DNA from: Dehalococcoidia bacterium
GTDB lineage: Bacteria > Chloroflexota > Dehalococcoidia > Lucifugimonadales > Australimonadaceae
Direction of reading: 5' to 3'
Assembly: GCA_022820645.1 (NCBI GenBank)
Contig: JAJEFD010000003.1
Coordinates: 1 to 64,000, forward strand
DNA: 64,000 nucleotides
The translations under genes were made by a program, and so were the position numbers. The notes under the pieces were generated by a model, which had not been told where the DNA came from, ran no database searches, and was given only the letters and a program-made list of their open reading frames with translations. How positions within the stretch are numbered: the stretch's first letter is position 1; each line of letters opens with the position of its first letter. Of this stretch, positions 8,318 through 17,217 are shown in pieces.

Positions 8318-9952
8318 ATGACCGACAGACAGAACCCCACACCCGCAGCCGTCTACGCACGGGTCTCCAGCGACCGCCAGGACGTCGACCTCTCCGTCGC
8401 CGCCCAGCTCCGCGCGCTCCGGGACTACGCGCAGAAGAACAACTACGCCATCGTCCGCCAGTACGTTGACGAGGCCGAGAGCGGGCGCGTCGCAGACCGG
8501 CCACAGTTCCGCCGCATGATCGACGAGGGCAGCAGTACCCAGGCGCCGTTCAACGTCATCCTCGTATGGAAGTTCTCCCGCTTCACGCGCAAGCGCGAGC
8601 ACGCCGTCGCCTTCAAGTCCATGCTCCGCAAGAAGGGCATCCGCGTCGTCTCCATCACCGAGCACGCCGACGACACCCCCACCGGCAAGCTCATGGAAGC
8701 CATCATCGAGTCCGTGGACGAGTTCTACTCCGAGAACCTTGCACAGGAGGTTGTCCGGGGGATGCGCGAGGCCGCCTCGCGCGGCTTCTGGGTCGCGCCG
8801 GTCGCCCCCTACGGCTACAAGAAGGTCCACGTCCAGGACGGCGCCAAGACGCGCCCGGTCCTCAAGCTCGACCCGCCCCTCGACTCCGTCGTCAAGCGCA
8901 TCTTCACCATGGCGCTCAGCGGCACGAGCATCCTCGACATCACCAAGACCCTCAATGGCGAGGGCGTCTCCTCCCCCGACGGCAAGCGCTGGATGAAGAC
9001 TTCCATCCACCGCTTGCTCGGCAACGAGGCCTACACGGGAACGCTCGTCTGGGGAACCACAGCCAAGGACAACACGCCTCCCGTCCGCGTTGAGAGCGCC
9101 TTCCCCGCCATCGTCTCGCAGCGGGAGTTCAAGCGGGTGCAGAAGATGCTGCGCTCCAAGGCCCCGAAGGTCACGCACCCCCGGCGCACCGCAAGCCCCT
9201 ACCTCCTCAGCGGCCTCCTCACCTGCAGTGTCTGCGGCAAGATCCTCTCCGCCGCAGAGGCCAAGGGCGGACGCTACACCTACTACGTCTGCCACTCCCT
9301 CCTCAAGCGCGGGAGCGGCGAGTGCACCACACCCCGGCTCAATGCCAAGCGCTTCGAGCGCCTCATCATCGACCAGATCAGAGAGCACATCCTCACCGAG
9401 TCCAACGTCCGCGATCTCGTGAAGATGGCCAACGAGGAGATGGACTCCGTCATCAGGGAGCAGCAGGAGCGTGTCGAGGCGGCCGACGCCGAGCTCGCCG
9501 ACATCCGCAGGCGTATGGACCGGCTGTGGGAGCTGGTCGAGAAGACCGACCTCACCATGGAGGAGATTCTCCCGCGCATCCGGCATCACCTGGAGAACCA
9601 GGAGCGGCTGGAGCGGGCGGCCGACGAGGCGCGAACGCTGTTGGCCCTGCGCAGGGCCAATGTCCAGGACGTGGAGCGGATCGCGGCCTACGCCAGGGAG
9701 ATGAGCGATTTCCTGATGGAGAGCGACCTCACCGAGACCAAGGCGTTCATCCGGTCGTTCGTCAAGGAGATCGCGGTCCGGCCCGGCAGGGCAACGATTC
9801 AGTACACAATCCCCACGCCGGAGGACAACGATATCGGCGGCGCGGACATCGCGGAGATTGCCCTCAGCCGCCGAGTTATGAAATCAGTAACGGCTGGTGG
9901 GCGAAGCAGGAATCGAACCTGCGACCTCCTGTGTGTAAGACAGGCGCTCTAA
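8318..9952 (+). CDS. Large serine recombinase / site-specific integrase
   Basis: AAVYARVSSDRQ resolvase catalytic motif, recombinase domain (PYGYKKV..SILDITKTLNGEGV), zinc ribbon (LLTCSVCGKIL..YVCHSLLKRGSGEC), C-terminal coiled coil; stop lies within the tRNA gene. Confidence 0.93.
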   Translation: MTDRQNPTPAAVYARVSSDRQDVDLSVAAQLRALRDYAQKNNYAIVRQYVDEAESGRVADRPQFRRMIDEGSSTQAPFNVILVWKFSRFTRKREHAVAFKSMLRKKGIRVVSITEHADDTPTGKLMEAIIESVDEFYSENLAQEVVRGMREAASRGFWVAPVAPYGYKKVHVQDGAKTRPVLKLDPPLDSVVKRIFTMALSGTSILDITKTLNGEGVSSPDGKRWMKTSIHRLLGNEAYTGTLVWGTTAKDNTPPVRVESAFPAIVSQREFKRVQKMLRSKAPKVTHPRRTASPYLLSGLLTCSVCGKILSAAEAKGGRYTYYVCHSLLKRGSGECTTPRLNAKRFERLIIDQIREHILTESNVRDLVKMANEEMDSVIREQQERVEAADAELADIRRRMDRLWELVEKTDLTMEEILPRIRHHLENQERLERAADEARTLLALRRANVQDVERIAAYAREMSDFLMESDLTETKAFIRSFVKEIAVRPGRATIQYTIPTPEDNDIGGADIAEIALSRRVMKSVTAGGRSRNRTCDLLCVRQAL

Positions 9953-9970
9953 CCGCTGAGCTATTCGCCC
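9895..9970 (-). tRNA. tRNA-Val (TAC)
   Basis: Reverse complement GGGCGAATAGCTCAGCGGTTAGAGCGCCTGTCTTACACACAGGAGGTCGCAGGTTCGATTCCTGCTTCGCCCACCA folds as cloverleaf; anticodon loop CTTACAC; CCA encoded. Confidence 0.95.
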
Positions 9971-10052
9971 CTGGGGGATAGTCTACAGCCTCCGCGCCGG
10001 AGTACGGCGCGTGATAGCCTGAGGAGTCCCATCACACCCTCGGTGGTTCCCT

Positions 10053-11288
10053 TTGCTCACGTCCCGGAGATTCTGGAGCGGCGCGCTCCACATCTATATC
10101 CCGTCCCTGCTGATGATGATCGGCCAGGGGATGCTCATACCTGCGTTGCCCACCCTGGCAGAGACGTACGCAGTAGCCCCCGCACTCGCTGTGCAGGTGG
10201 TCACCATCCAGCAGGTTGGCAAGTTCGTCGCTTTCATTCCCACGGGCGCGATCGTCGATAGGTGGGGGGCTAAGCCGCCGATGATGATCGGCGCGTTCGT
10301 CTCTGCGGTCTGCCTCCTGGGTGCTGCTGCCACGGAGAACTTCGTACTGCTCCTTGGCACACAGATCGTGTGGGGATTCGGGCAGAACATGTGGATGTTC
10401 GGACGGGAGATCGCGGCGGCGGAGATGGTGCGTGCGGAGCAGCGGGGCAGGGCGCTGAGCACGCTGATGGGCATCAGCGGCGCAGGGATGGCGCTGGGCC
10501 CGGCGATAGGCGGGTTCCTCGTCGAGCCTGTGGGCGTGCGGGGACTCTTCCTGATCTTCGCGGGAATCAGCGCGGTGATATTCGTTCTGGCAACTATCCA
10601 CAAGAGTGTCCGGATCGAAAGGCCGAAGAGCAACCGCTCCATGTTCAACTTCACTGCCTTCAAGGAGATACATCCCTATTTCCGGCTTACCTACTTCATC
10701 CTGTTCATCACCACTTTCGGCGTACTCACGCGTACGCAGGTCACACACACGATGCTGCCCCTCTACGTGGAGAACCAACTGGCCTACAGCCCCACGGTGA
10801 CCGGGCTGCTGTTCACCGTGCACGCCATCGCAACGTTCGCAATCATCCTGCCCGCCGGATTCGTCTCGGACAAACTGGGCCGGAAGTGGGTTGCTGCGCC
10901 GTCGGCCCTCATCGCTGGTGCCACGTTTATCTTCGTTCCACTCGCAGACAACATGCTGACGCTGGGAGCCGTGCTCGTGTTCATGGGGTTCGCCAGCGGT
11001 ATGGCGATGGGTTCCATGACGACGTATACGTTCGACATCGTGCCGGTGCATCTGCGTGGACAGCTGCAGGCGTTGCGCCGCTCGTTCGGGGAGACGGGAG
11101 CGATATCGGGGCCTCTCATCGCCGGAACGGTCGCAAGCGTATCCAGCCCATCGACGACCTTCTGGGTGTTCGCCCCGCTGCTCACGGGCGCGGGGCTGGC
11201 GCTCGTCTTCTTCGCACGGGAGGGGTTGCCCTCCAAGCGTGCACCGGGTGCTCCGCCCCCTGCCGTGGAGAGCGTTCCCGCCCGATAG
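10053..11288 (+). CDS. MFS transporter (TTG start)
   Basis: 12-TM-like hydrophobicity; GAIVDRWGAKPPMMIG and SDKLGRKW motifs. Confidence 0.85.
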   Translation: MLTSRRFWSGALHIYIPSLLMMIGQGMLIPALPTLAETYAVAPALAVQVVTIQQVGKFVAFIPTGAIVDRWGAKPPMMIGAFVSAVCLLGAAATENFVLLLGTQIVWGFGQNMWMFGREIAAAEMVRAEQRGRALSTLMGISGAGMALGPAIGGFLVEPVGVRGLFLIFAGISAVIFVLATIHKSVRIERPKSNRSMFNFTAFKEIHPYFRLTYFILFITTFGVLTRTQVTHTMLPLYVENQLAYSPTVTGLLFTVHAIATFAIILPAGFVSDKLGRKWVAAPSALIAGATFIFVPLADNMLTLGAVLVFMGFASGMAMGSMTTYTFDIVPVHLRGQLQALRRSFGETGAISGPLIAGTVASVSSPSTTFWVFAPLLTGAGLALVFFAREGLPSKRAPGAPPPAVESVPAR

Positions 11289-11348
11289 GCTGCTACCATG
11301 CGGAGGCGGCGTTCGCCGGTATTCCCCGCCGTAAGGGAGGCCTCTTTC

Positions 11349-12608
11349 GTGCGCTCCGGTAGGCCACCACTCCTGAGGGCTGCGCTCTTCATCTACCTGC
11401 CGTCCATGCTGATGAGTATGGGGCAGGGCATGATCATCCCCGCACTTCCCGCGATAGCCCGAACGTTCAACGTTTCGGAAGCGCTTGCGGTGCAGGTGAT
11501 AACGAGCCAACTCATCGGGCGCACCATCTCCATGCTCCCCACGGGCGCGATCGTCGACCGGTTCGGCGTGAAACCGCTGATGATAGGCGGTGCGGCGCTT
11601 GCGACGGTCAGCACCTTCACTGCGGCTGTCGCGCCGAGCTTCACGGTCATCATCGTCACCCAGTTCTTCTGGGGCATCGGCATGAGCACGTGGATGTTCG
11701 GTCGCGAGGTCGCCGCGGTCGACATGGTGCAGCGGAGCCAGCGAGGGCGGCAGATGAGTGCGCTCATGGGCATCGGCAGCACGGGAATGGCGTTCGGCCC
11801 GGCTATAGGAGGCGTGCTGACCGACCTGATGGGCGTCCGGGGTCTCTTCTTCGTGTACGCGGGTATGTCGGCGGTCGTGCTGGCGATATCGCTGCTGCAC
11901 CGGGAGATATCCCGGCCTTCCCGCCGCGCCTCCGCTCCACTGTTCGACCTGCGCGCTGTTGCGCAGATACATCCCTACTACCGCGCCACCTACCTGGTCC
12001 TCTTCTACTCCACGTTCGCACAGATGATCCGTGGGCAGGTCACGAACACGATGCTCCCGCTCTACGTACAGAGCCAGTTGCAATACTCGGCCTCGATCAC
12101 GGGGCTTCTATTCACTGCTGCGGGGGTGACGACGTTCCTGATGATCGCGCCGACGGGGATCATCTCGGACAAACTGGGACGGAAGTGGGCGGCCGGGCCT
12201 GCCGCCGTGTTCTCCACCGTCGCGTTTATCGCCTTCCCGCTGGCGACGAACATTCCCCTGCTCTTCGCCGTGATGTGCCTCGTCGGTCTGGCGAATGGGT
12301 TGGCTATGGGCGCAATGACGATCTACACCTACGATGTCGTGCCGGTGCACGTGCGGGGGCAGTTGCAGGCGCTTCGGCGCGGAGTAGGCGAGCTCGGAGC
12401 GCTCACGACGCCGCCCTCGGCGGCTGTGATAGCCAGCGCGTTCACACCGGCCATGGCGTTCTGGTTCTTTGCCCCGCTGCACGTGGTCTCGGCCGTGCTC
12501 ATCTTCGGATTGGCACGGGAGAGCCTGCAGGGAAAGCGTGCAGCGGGCGCGCCGTCGTCGCAGGAGATCGACGAGGGGGCATCGTCGGTACGTGGAGAGG
12601 GAGAGTGA
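11349..12608 (+). CDS. MFS transporter, paralog of the upstream gene
   Basis: Closely parallels 10053-11288 (IPALPaIArTFNVseALAVQVIT, SDKLGRKWAAGP, DVVPVHVRGQLQALRR); GTG 11349 aligns with the paralog N-terminus, ORF-track start 11298. Confidence 0.82.
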   Translation: MRSGRPPLLRAALFIYLPSMLMSMGQGMIIPALPAIARTFNVSEALAVQVITSQLIGRTISMLPTGAIVDRFGVKPLMIGGAALATVSTFTAAVAPSFTVIIVTQFFWGIGMSTWMFGREVAAVDMVQRSQRGRQMSALMGIGSTGMAFGPAIGGVLTDLMGVRGLFFVYAGMSAVVLAISLLHREISRPSRRASAPLFDLRAVAQIHPYYRATYLVLFYSTFAQMIRGQVTNTMLPLYVQSQLQYSASITGLLFTAAGVTTFLMIAPTGIISDKLGRKWAAGPAAVFSTVAFIAFPLATNIPLLFAVMCLVGLANGLAMGAMTIYTYDVVPVHVRGQLQALRRGVGELGALTTPPSAAVIASAFTPAMAFWFFAPLHVVSAVLIFGLARESLQGKRAAGAPSSQEIDEGASSVRGEGE

Positions 12609-12619
12609 GGGGTGGTCGT

Positions 12620-12694
12620 TGGTGGCAACGACAGGATTCGAACCTGTGACCTAGCGCTTATGAAGCGCCCGCTCTGCCGCTGAGCTACGTTGCC
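12620..12694 (-). tRNA. tRNA-Met (CAT)
   Basis: Reverse complement GGCAACGTAGCTCAGCGGCAGAGCGGGCGCTTCATAAGCGCTAGGTCACAGGTTCGAATCCTGTCGTTGCCACCA; anticodon loop TTCATAA; CCA encoded; paired 1-72 argues against initiator; Ile2 not excluded. Confidence 0.92.
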
Positions 12695-12797
12695 ACCGGG
12701 CACGCCGGGGAGCCAGCCGCTCGACCCGGTGCGCAGCCTTTCGATGATACGGACGCTCAGCGCCCTCCGTCAACGAGAGAGCGGTGCGGCGGCGCGC

Positions 12798-14078
12798 CTA
12801 CGCAGAGGCGCGTCGCGGGTTGCCGATGGGCGGCAGGAAGAGCGCGGCCACTGTTGCGAGCAGGGAGACGACGGTGGCGTACGGGAAGATGAGGCGGTAG
12901 TCGTCGATACCCGGCGGTGAGAACCAGGCGATGATGATGCCGAGCAGGAGAGGAGAGAACGCGCCGAAGAAGGCGTTGTTGCCCCAGAGCAGGCCGATCA
13001 TGCTGCCCTCGATGTGGCGTCCCTCGGCGACGTCCAGCGACGCCGCCTGTGCGAGGTTCGCGCCGGCGAACCGGAATATGCCCAGCAGGCCAACCAGCAC
13101 GAGGAAGAGCGGGCCCAGCTCCGCAGTGAAGATCATGATGCCCGTGATCACGGTCGAGAAGAGGAGCACACCGACGAGCACCGGCTTGCGCCCTGCCCTA
13201 TCGGAGAAGGCCCCGATGAGCGGGGAGACGATGATGGACGTGCCGACCATGAGGGCGAGGTAGGGCGCGACAACCGCAGCGATACGCGCTTCGCTCGGGT
13301 CGTCCTCGACCTCGCGCAGGAGCTGGGCGATGAGGACGGGGAGGAAGAAGACGATGGCACGATCGGCCATGCCTCGGAGGCCGGAGACGATGAGCAGCAC
13401 CGGCAGTGCGCGGGTGGTGAACAGCCCGCCGATGCTCCTGAACTGCGCACCCGCGGTCCGGGACACGGTCTCCCGGCGCGGCAGTCCCAGCCGCGCCAGT
13501 ATGAAGAGGATGGTGGCCGAGACGATCGCGATAACGAAGAAGCCGCCCACCAGCACGCCGCTCCACGTGGTGACCAGGAGCGCGGCGGCGACGATGAATG
13601 GCGTGATCACCTCGCCCAGGCTTCCCGAGGAGCGGTGCAACGACATCAGCAGGGCACGGTCCTTCGGGAACGTGTAGGACAGGATGCCAAGCCCTACCGG
13701 GTGCCAGAACGACCCTGCTGCCGAGCCGATAGAGACGGCGATGATGAGGACGGCGGCGTTGGGAGAGATGCCGGCCAGGAGGTAGGCGAAGCCCATCGCG
13801 AACAGACTTCCAGCGAGGAAGAGACCCCGGTTACCTGCGAAGAGGTCCACCATAAAGCCGCCGCCCATACTGAGGAGGCCTCCCGCCGCCTGCCGTGATG
13901 CGGACAGGATGCCGAGCGCGACCGGCCCCATCATGAACACGTCCTGGATGATGGGGAGCAGGACGAGGAAGCCGTCGGCGTACATATGCTGGAAGCCGTG
14001 GCCGGTGACGATGACTCCGGCCACGCGCTTCGGCTTACTGACGACTACTACGTCTGCTGCAGGGGCTGCGGTGGTCAT
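12798..14078 (-). CDS. MFS transporter
   Basis: Hydrophobic multi-TM; LPVLLIVSGLRGMADRAIVFFLPV, GAFSDRAGRKPVL. Confidence 0.85.
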   Translation of the reverse strand: MTTAAPAADVVVVSKPKRVAGVIVTGHGFQHMYADGFLVLLPIIQDVFMMGPVALGILSASRQAAGGLLSMGGGFMVDLFAGNRGLFLAGSLFAMGFAYLLAGISPNAAVLIIAVSIGSAAGSFWHPVGLGILSYTFPKDRALLMSLHRSSGSLGEVITPFIVAAALLVTTWSGVLVGGFFVIAIVSATILFILARLGLPRRETVSRTAGAQFRSIGGLFTTRALPVLLIVSGLRGMADRAIVFFLPVLIAQLLREVEDDPSEARIAAVVAPYLALMVGTSIIVSPLIGAFSDRAGRKPVLVGVLLFSTVITGIMIFTAELGPLFLVLVGLLGIFRFAGANLAQAASLDVAEGRHIEGSMIGLLWGNNAFFGAFSPLLLGIIIAWFSPPGIDDYRLIFPYATVVSLLATVAALFLPPIGNPRRASA

Positions 14079-14168
14079 AACCGTTCGCGTTTACCTCTAC
14101 GTCTTCCAGTGTGCCGATACTAGCATGCGGCGCTCGCGGAGGCTCGGAGGACACCCACGAGAGGCATC

Positions 14169-15320
14169 CTACTCCAGGCGGAAGCAGCGGGCGGCGTTCT
14201 CCCACATGAGCTTGCGCATCCGCTCTTCACCGAGGCTGTCCCATCCGAGGACTATGTCCGCCGACCTGGGGAAGCGGGACTCGGCGTGGGGGTAGTCGGA
14301 GCCGAACATGAGGACGTGGTCGCCCATGAGTTCGGAAACCATGCGCGTCATCTGCTCGCCCTCGTGGATGACGATAGCGGCGAAGAAGCGTCCGCCGGTC
14401 ATGTACTCCTCGATGGTGCGGAGGCCGTCGGCGACGTAGCCCATATAGTGAACCTGGTCCTCCATGCGCTTCATCCAGAAGGGGAGCCAGCCGAAACCGG
14501 ACTCGAGGATGGCGAGGTTGAGGTTCGGGTACCTGTCGAGGAGACCCGCGCCGATGAAGGCGGAGATCATGCGCATCGCGCCCCAGGGATGGGAGGCGGT
14601 GCGCCCGATGAAGGGGTTGTCCCAGAGGTCGCGGTAGCCGGGGTAGCCGGTGGCGAAGCTGTGGTGGGTGATGGTGAGTCCGGCGTCGTCGGCAGCGGCC
14701 CAGATGGGGTGCAGGTCGGGATGGTCGACAGGGTAGTCGAGCGGCAAGCTCACCCAGACGCCCTTTGCCCAGGGGGAATCCGCGTAGCGCTTTATCTCCA
14801 GCACGGAGCCCTCGACGTCGCGCGCGGTGGCGAGGATGAGCGAGTTGAGGCGCCCGGGGTGGCGGGAGCACATGTCGTCAATCTGGCGGTGGACGCTGCG
14901 GAGCATCGCCATGTCGACCGCAGGATCGGGGTGGCCGGACGCCGCGCCGGGCACCATGAGGTGGACGTCCACGCCTTCCTCGTCCATGTCGCGTACACGG
15001 GCATCGGCGTCCCAGTCGGAGCCCCCGGGCGTGGGGAAGGTGAAGCCCTGGAAGTTCTGGAAGTGTCGCTGGGCGTTGGGGCGAGGGCCCGCCTCCCCAA
15101 GGATGCGCGGAGGCGCAGCGCCCCATCCACCCTCGCTGCCGAGGCGGTAGAGGTGGGTGTATGGCTCCGGCATCTCCTCGCCGGCCCATCCGGTGCGGAA
15201 CTCGCGGGTCTGGAGCTCGTCCTTCATGTCGCGGAGCATGGGGTCGAGGAAGGGTTCGAGCGTCTCGGCGGACGCGTGGAAGTGCGTGTCCGCGTCGAAT
15301 ATCCGGTAGCCGTTGCGCAT
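14169..15320 (-). CDS. Amidohydrolase family 2 (ACMSD-like metal-dependent hydrolase)
   Basis: IFDADTHFHASAETLEPFLDP; FGSDYPHAESRFP C-terminal motif. Confidence 0.85.
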   Translation of the reverse strand: MRNGYRIFDADTHFHASAETLEPFLDPMLRDMKDELQTREFRTGWAGEEMPEPYTHLYRLGSEGGWGAAPPRILGEAGPRPNAQRHFQNFQGFTFPTPGGSDWDADARVRDMDEEGVDVHLMVPGAASGHPDPAVDMAMLRSVHRQIDDMCSRHPGRLNSLILATARDVEGSVLEIKRYADSPWAKGVWVSLPLDYPVDHPDLHPIWAAADDAGLTITHHSFATGYPGYRDLWDNPFIGRTASHPWGAMRMISAFIGAGLLDRYPNLNLAILESGFGWLPFWMKRMEDQVHYMGYVADGLRTIEEYMTGGRFFAAIVIHEGEQMTRMVSELMGDHVLMFGSDYPHAESRFPRSADIVLGWDSLGEERMRKLMWENAARCFRLE

Positions 15321-15386
15321 GGCTGTGCCTCGCTGTGAGGGGATGTGGGGAGTATACGCCTACCTTGTTCATCCTCACTTCTGTGC

Positions 15387-15442
15387 GTAGGACCAAGAAG
15401 CTCAACGGGGCTTAAATCCCGAGCTTCTTGGTCGGATCCTAC
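15387..15442. repeat. Inverted repeat / hairpin: gtaggaccaagaagctc ... gagcttcttggtcggatcctac
   Basis: 13-bp perfect core arms extended across a small bulge. Confidence 0.75.
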
Positions 15443-15464
15443 GAGTAATCCAGCAGGCGGTTCT

Positions 15465-15541
15465 GAGCTCCTTGGTCTTCTTGGTCGGGGGTGTTTCCAA
15501 GGCCGTGGCCTGCTTCCCGCGACCAAGAGGCCAAGGAGTTC
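15465..15541. repeat. Imperfect inverted repeat: gagctccttggtcttcttggtcg ... cgaccaagaggccaaggagttc
   Basis: About 20 of 23 positions complementary; shares CTTCTTGGTC with the preceding hairpin. Confidence 0.7.
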
Positions 15542-15563
15542 ATCGCTTTCAAAGTTTCGCGTT

Positions 15564-15621
15564 GCACCCATAGGCCCTGTCTATATCTGGGCCTCGAGCT
15601 ATAGACGGAATCTATGGGTGC
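15564..15621. repeat. Long hairpin: gcacccatag-n5-gtctata-n14-tatagac-n5-ctatgggtgc
   Basis: 10-bp and 7-bp perfect stems separated by a symmetric internal loop. Confidence 0.8.
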
Positions 15622-15708
15622 TGTCAGGACCGCGGTCATGCATCCAGCGTACGCGGTGAGGGTGCGACCGCGTAAGGGGCGGGTGTCACAGGGACAACCC
15701 TCACCCGC

Positions 15709-15897
15709 CGCGCAAGCGCGTCGACCTCTCCCAAGGGGAGAGGTGGGCTGATGGGCACCCACAAGGGATGCCCCTACACCAGCACCCCGCACCAGTGCAC
15801 CCGCACCCGTCGCGCAAGCGCGTCGACCTCTCCCACGGGGAGAGGTGGGCTGATGGGCACCCACAAGGGATGCCCCTACACCAGACACCCCGCACCA
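15709..15897. repeat. Direct repeat of about 86 bp, two copies at 15709 and 15811
   Basis: cgcgcaagcgcgtcgacctctccca(a/c)ggggagaggtgggctgatgggcacccacaagggatgcccctacaccag in both copies, with internal palindromes. Confidence 0.9.
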
Positions 15898-15917
15898 CAC
15901 CCCACCGTGGTGACCGT

Positions 15918-16020
15918 GTGCGCTAACGCGCACTTCTGGATTCCAGCCTTCGCTGGAATGACGGGGGAAGGGGGACGAGGTTCCTGCCTTCGCGGGAATG
16001 ACGAAGGGGCGGGAATGACG
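15918..16020. repeat. Two-hairpin REP-like element plus adjacent half-copies
   Basis: GTGCGC-TAAC-GCGCAC followed by tctggATTCCAGC-CTTC-GCTGGAATgacg; partial copies ttcctgccttcgcgggaatgacg and gcgggaatgacg. Confidence 0.8.
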
Positions 16021-16044
16021 GGGCAAGGGTGTAGGATGCGCGGC

Positions 16045-17076
16045 ATGACGAACGGGAAACCGATACGGCGCATCGGGGTGCACGTGCCTGCGGACGGGCT
16101 GTCGCGGCAGGAGACGCTCGACCTCGTGCGGCGGGCGGAGGAGTTGGGGTACGAGTCGATCTGGGCCGGGGAGTCGTGGGGATTCGACGCGTTCACGACG
16201 CTGGCGTGGCTCGCGGGGCAGACGACGCGCATCGGCATCGGCACGCACATCGCGACGATGTTCAGTCGGACGCCCGCGATGACAGCGCAGAGCGCGGCGT
16301 CGCTCGACTCGATATCAGGCGGACGGCTCACACTGGGGCTCGGAACGAGCGGGCCTATCGTGGTCGAGCACTGGCATGGGCAGCGGTGGGAGCAGCCGCT
16401 GCAGCGTACGCGCGAGTTCGTGGATATCGTGCGCCTTGCGCTGTCGGGCGAGCGAGTGGACCACGACGGCAAGGTATTCCGGCTGCGCGGGTTCCGCCTG
16501 CGGGACGAGCCGCCGCGCTCCAAGGTGCCGGTCATGCTGGCGTCGATAGGCCCCCGGAACGTGGAACTGACCGGCGAGTTGGCGGAGGGCTGGCTGCCTA
16601 TCTTCCTGCGCATGGACTCGCTGCCGGAGATGCAGGCGTTGCTGGCAACGGGGGCGGCGCGGGCCGGACGTGACGCGTCGGCGATCGAGATAGCGCCCGC
16701 GATGCTGGCCGCGGCGTCGGAGCGGGCCCCGGAGGCTGCGCGGGACATGGCGCGGGCGCACATCGCGTTCTACGCAGGCGGCATGGGGACGTTCTACAAC
16801 CGGATGCTGCAGCGGTTCGGGTGGACGCAGGAGGCGGAGCGCATCAACCGGGAGTGGGCGCGTCCGAACCGCGAGGGGCGTCCGGCAGCCGCAGCAACCG
16901 TCAGCGACGAGATGCTGGACTCGACGAGCGCGGTCGGGACTCCGGCGCACGCTCGGGAACGGCTGGAAGCGGCGTACGCCGCAGGTGTGACGCTGCCGGT
17001 GCTGATGTTCCCGCACGGCGCCGACGCCGCTCTGATCGGCGACACGCTGGGAGCGCTCGCGCCGTCGCGGTGGTGA
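16045..17076 (+). CDS. LLM-class (luciferase-like) flavin/F420-dependent oxidoreductase
   Basis: TRIGIGTHIATMFSRTPAMTAQSAASLDSISGGRLTLGLGTSG; ORF-track start 15751 runs through intergenic repeats, so ATG 16036/16045 preferred. Confidence 0.88.
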   Translation: MTNGKPIRRIGVHVPADGLSRQETLDLVRRAEELGYESIWAGESWGFDAFTTLAWLAGQTTRIGIGTHIATMFSRTPAMTAQSAASLDSISGGRLTLGLGTSGPIVVEHWHGQRWEQPLQRTREFVDIVRLALSGERVDHDGKVFRLRGFRLRDEPPRSKVPVMLASIGPRNVELTGELAEGWLPIFLRMDSLPEMQALLATGAARAGRDASAIEIAPAMLAAASERAPEAARDMARAHIAFYAGGMGTFYNRMLQRFGWTQEAERINREWARPNREGRPAAAATVSDEMLDSTSAVGTPAHARERLEAAYAAGVTLPVLMFPHGADAALIGDTLGALAPSRW

Positions 17077-17098
17077 TGGGGAGAGGGGATCGAACCCC

Positions 17099-17142
17099 GA
17101 GAGATTTCTCGACTCCGCTGCGCTCCGCTCGAAATGACAGGC
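17099..17142. repeat. REP-like repeat gagatttctcgactccgctgcgctccgctcgaaatgacaggc
   Basis: Resembles the common intergenic palindromic repeat that translates as CHFERSAAESRNL. Confidence 0.6.
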
Positions 17143-17168
17143 AGCCACCCCAGTCCCGGCCACCCGGT

Positions 17169-17214
17169 GTGACCTGACGGTCACTCTGGATTCCCGCCTT
17201 CGCGGGAATGACGG
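17169..17214. repeat. Two-hairpin REP-like element, copy 2
   Basis: GTGACC-TGAC-GGTCAC then tctggATTCCCGC-CTTC-GCGGGAATgacg. Confidence 0.85.
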
Positions 17215-17217
17215 CGG

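Noticed and set aside
8279-9589. 436-aa minus-strand ORF over the recombinase
   Set aside because: High-GC antisense shadow ORF; sense strand has unmistakable serine recombinase motifs.
9322-9981. ORF ending AKQESNLRPPVCKTGALTAELFAPGG
   Set aside because: Typical translation artefact of an antisense tRNA gene; used only as support for the tRNA.
10032-12083. 683-aa minus-strand ORF across both MFS genes
   Set aside because: Antisense to two clear MFS CDSs; its His/Arg/Glu-rich composition and internal duplication simply mirror the paralogous sense genes.
15700-16020. CRISPR array
   Set aside because: Only two long repeats with nested palindromes plus REP-like palindromes; no regular short repeats with unique spacers and no cas genes.
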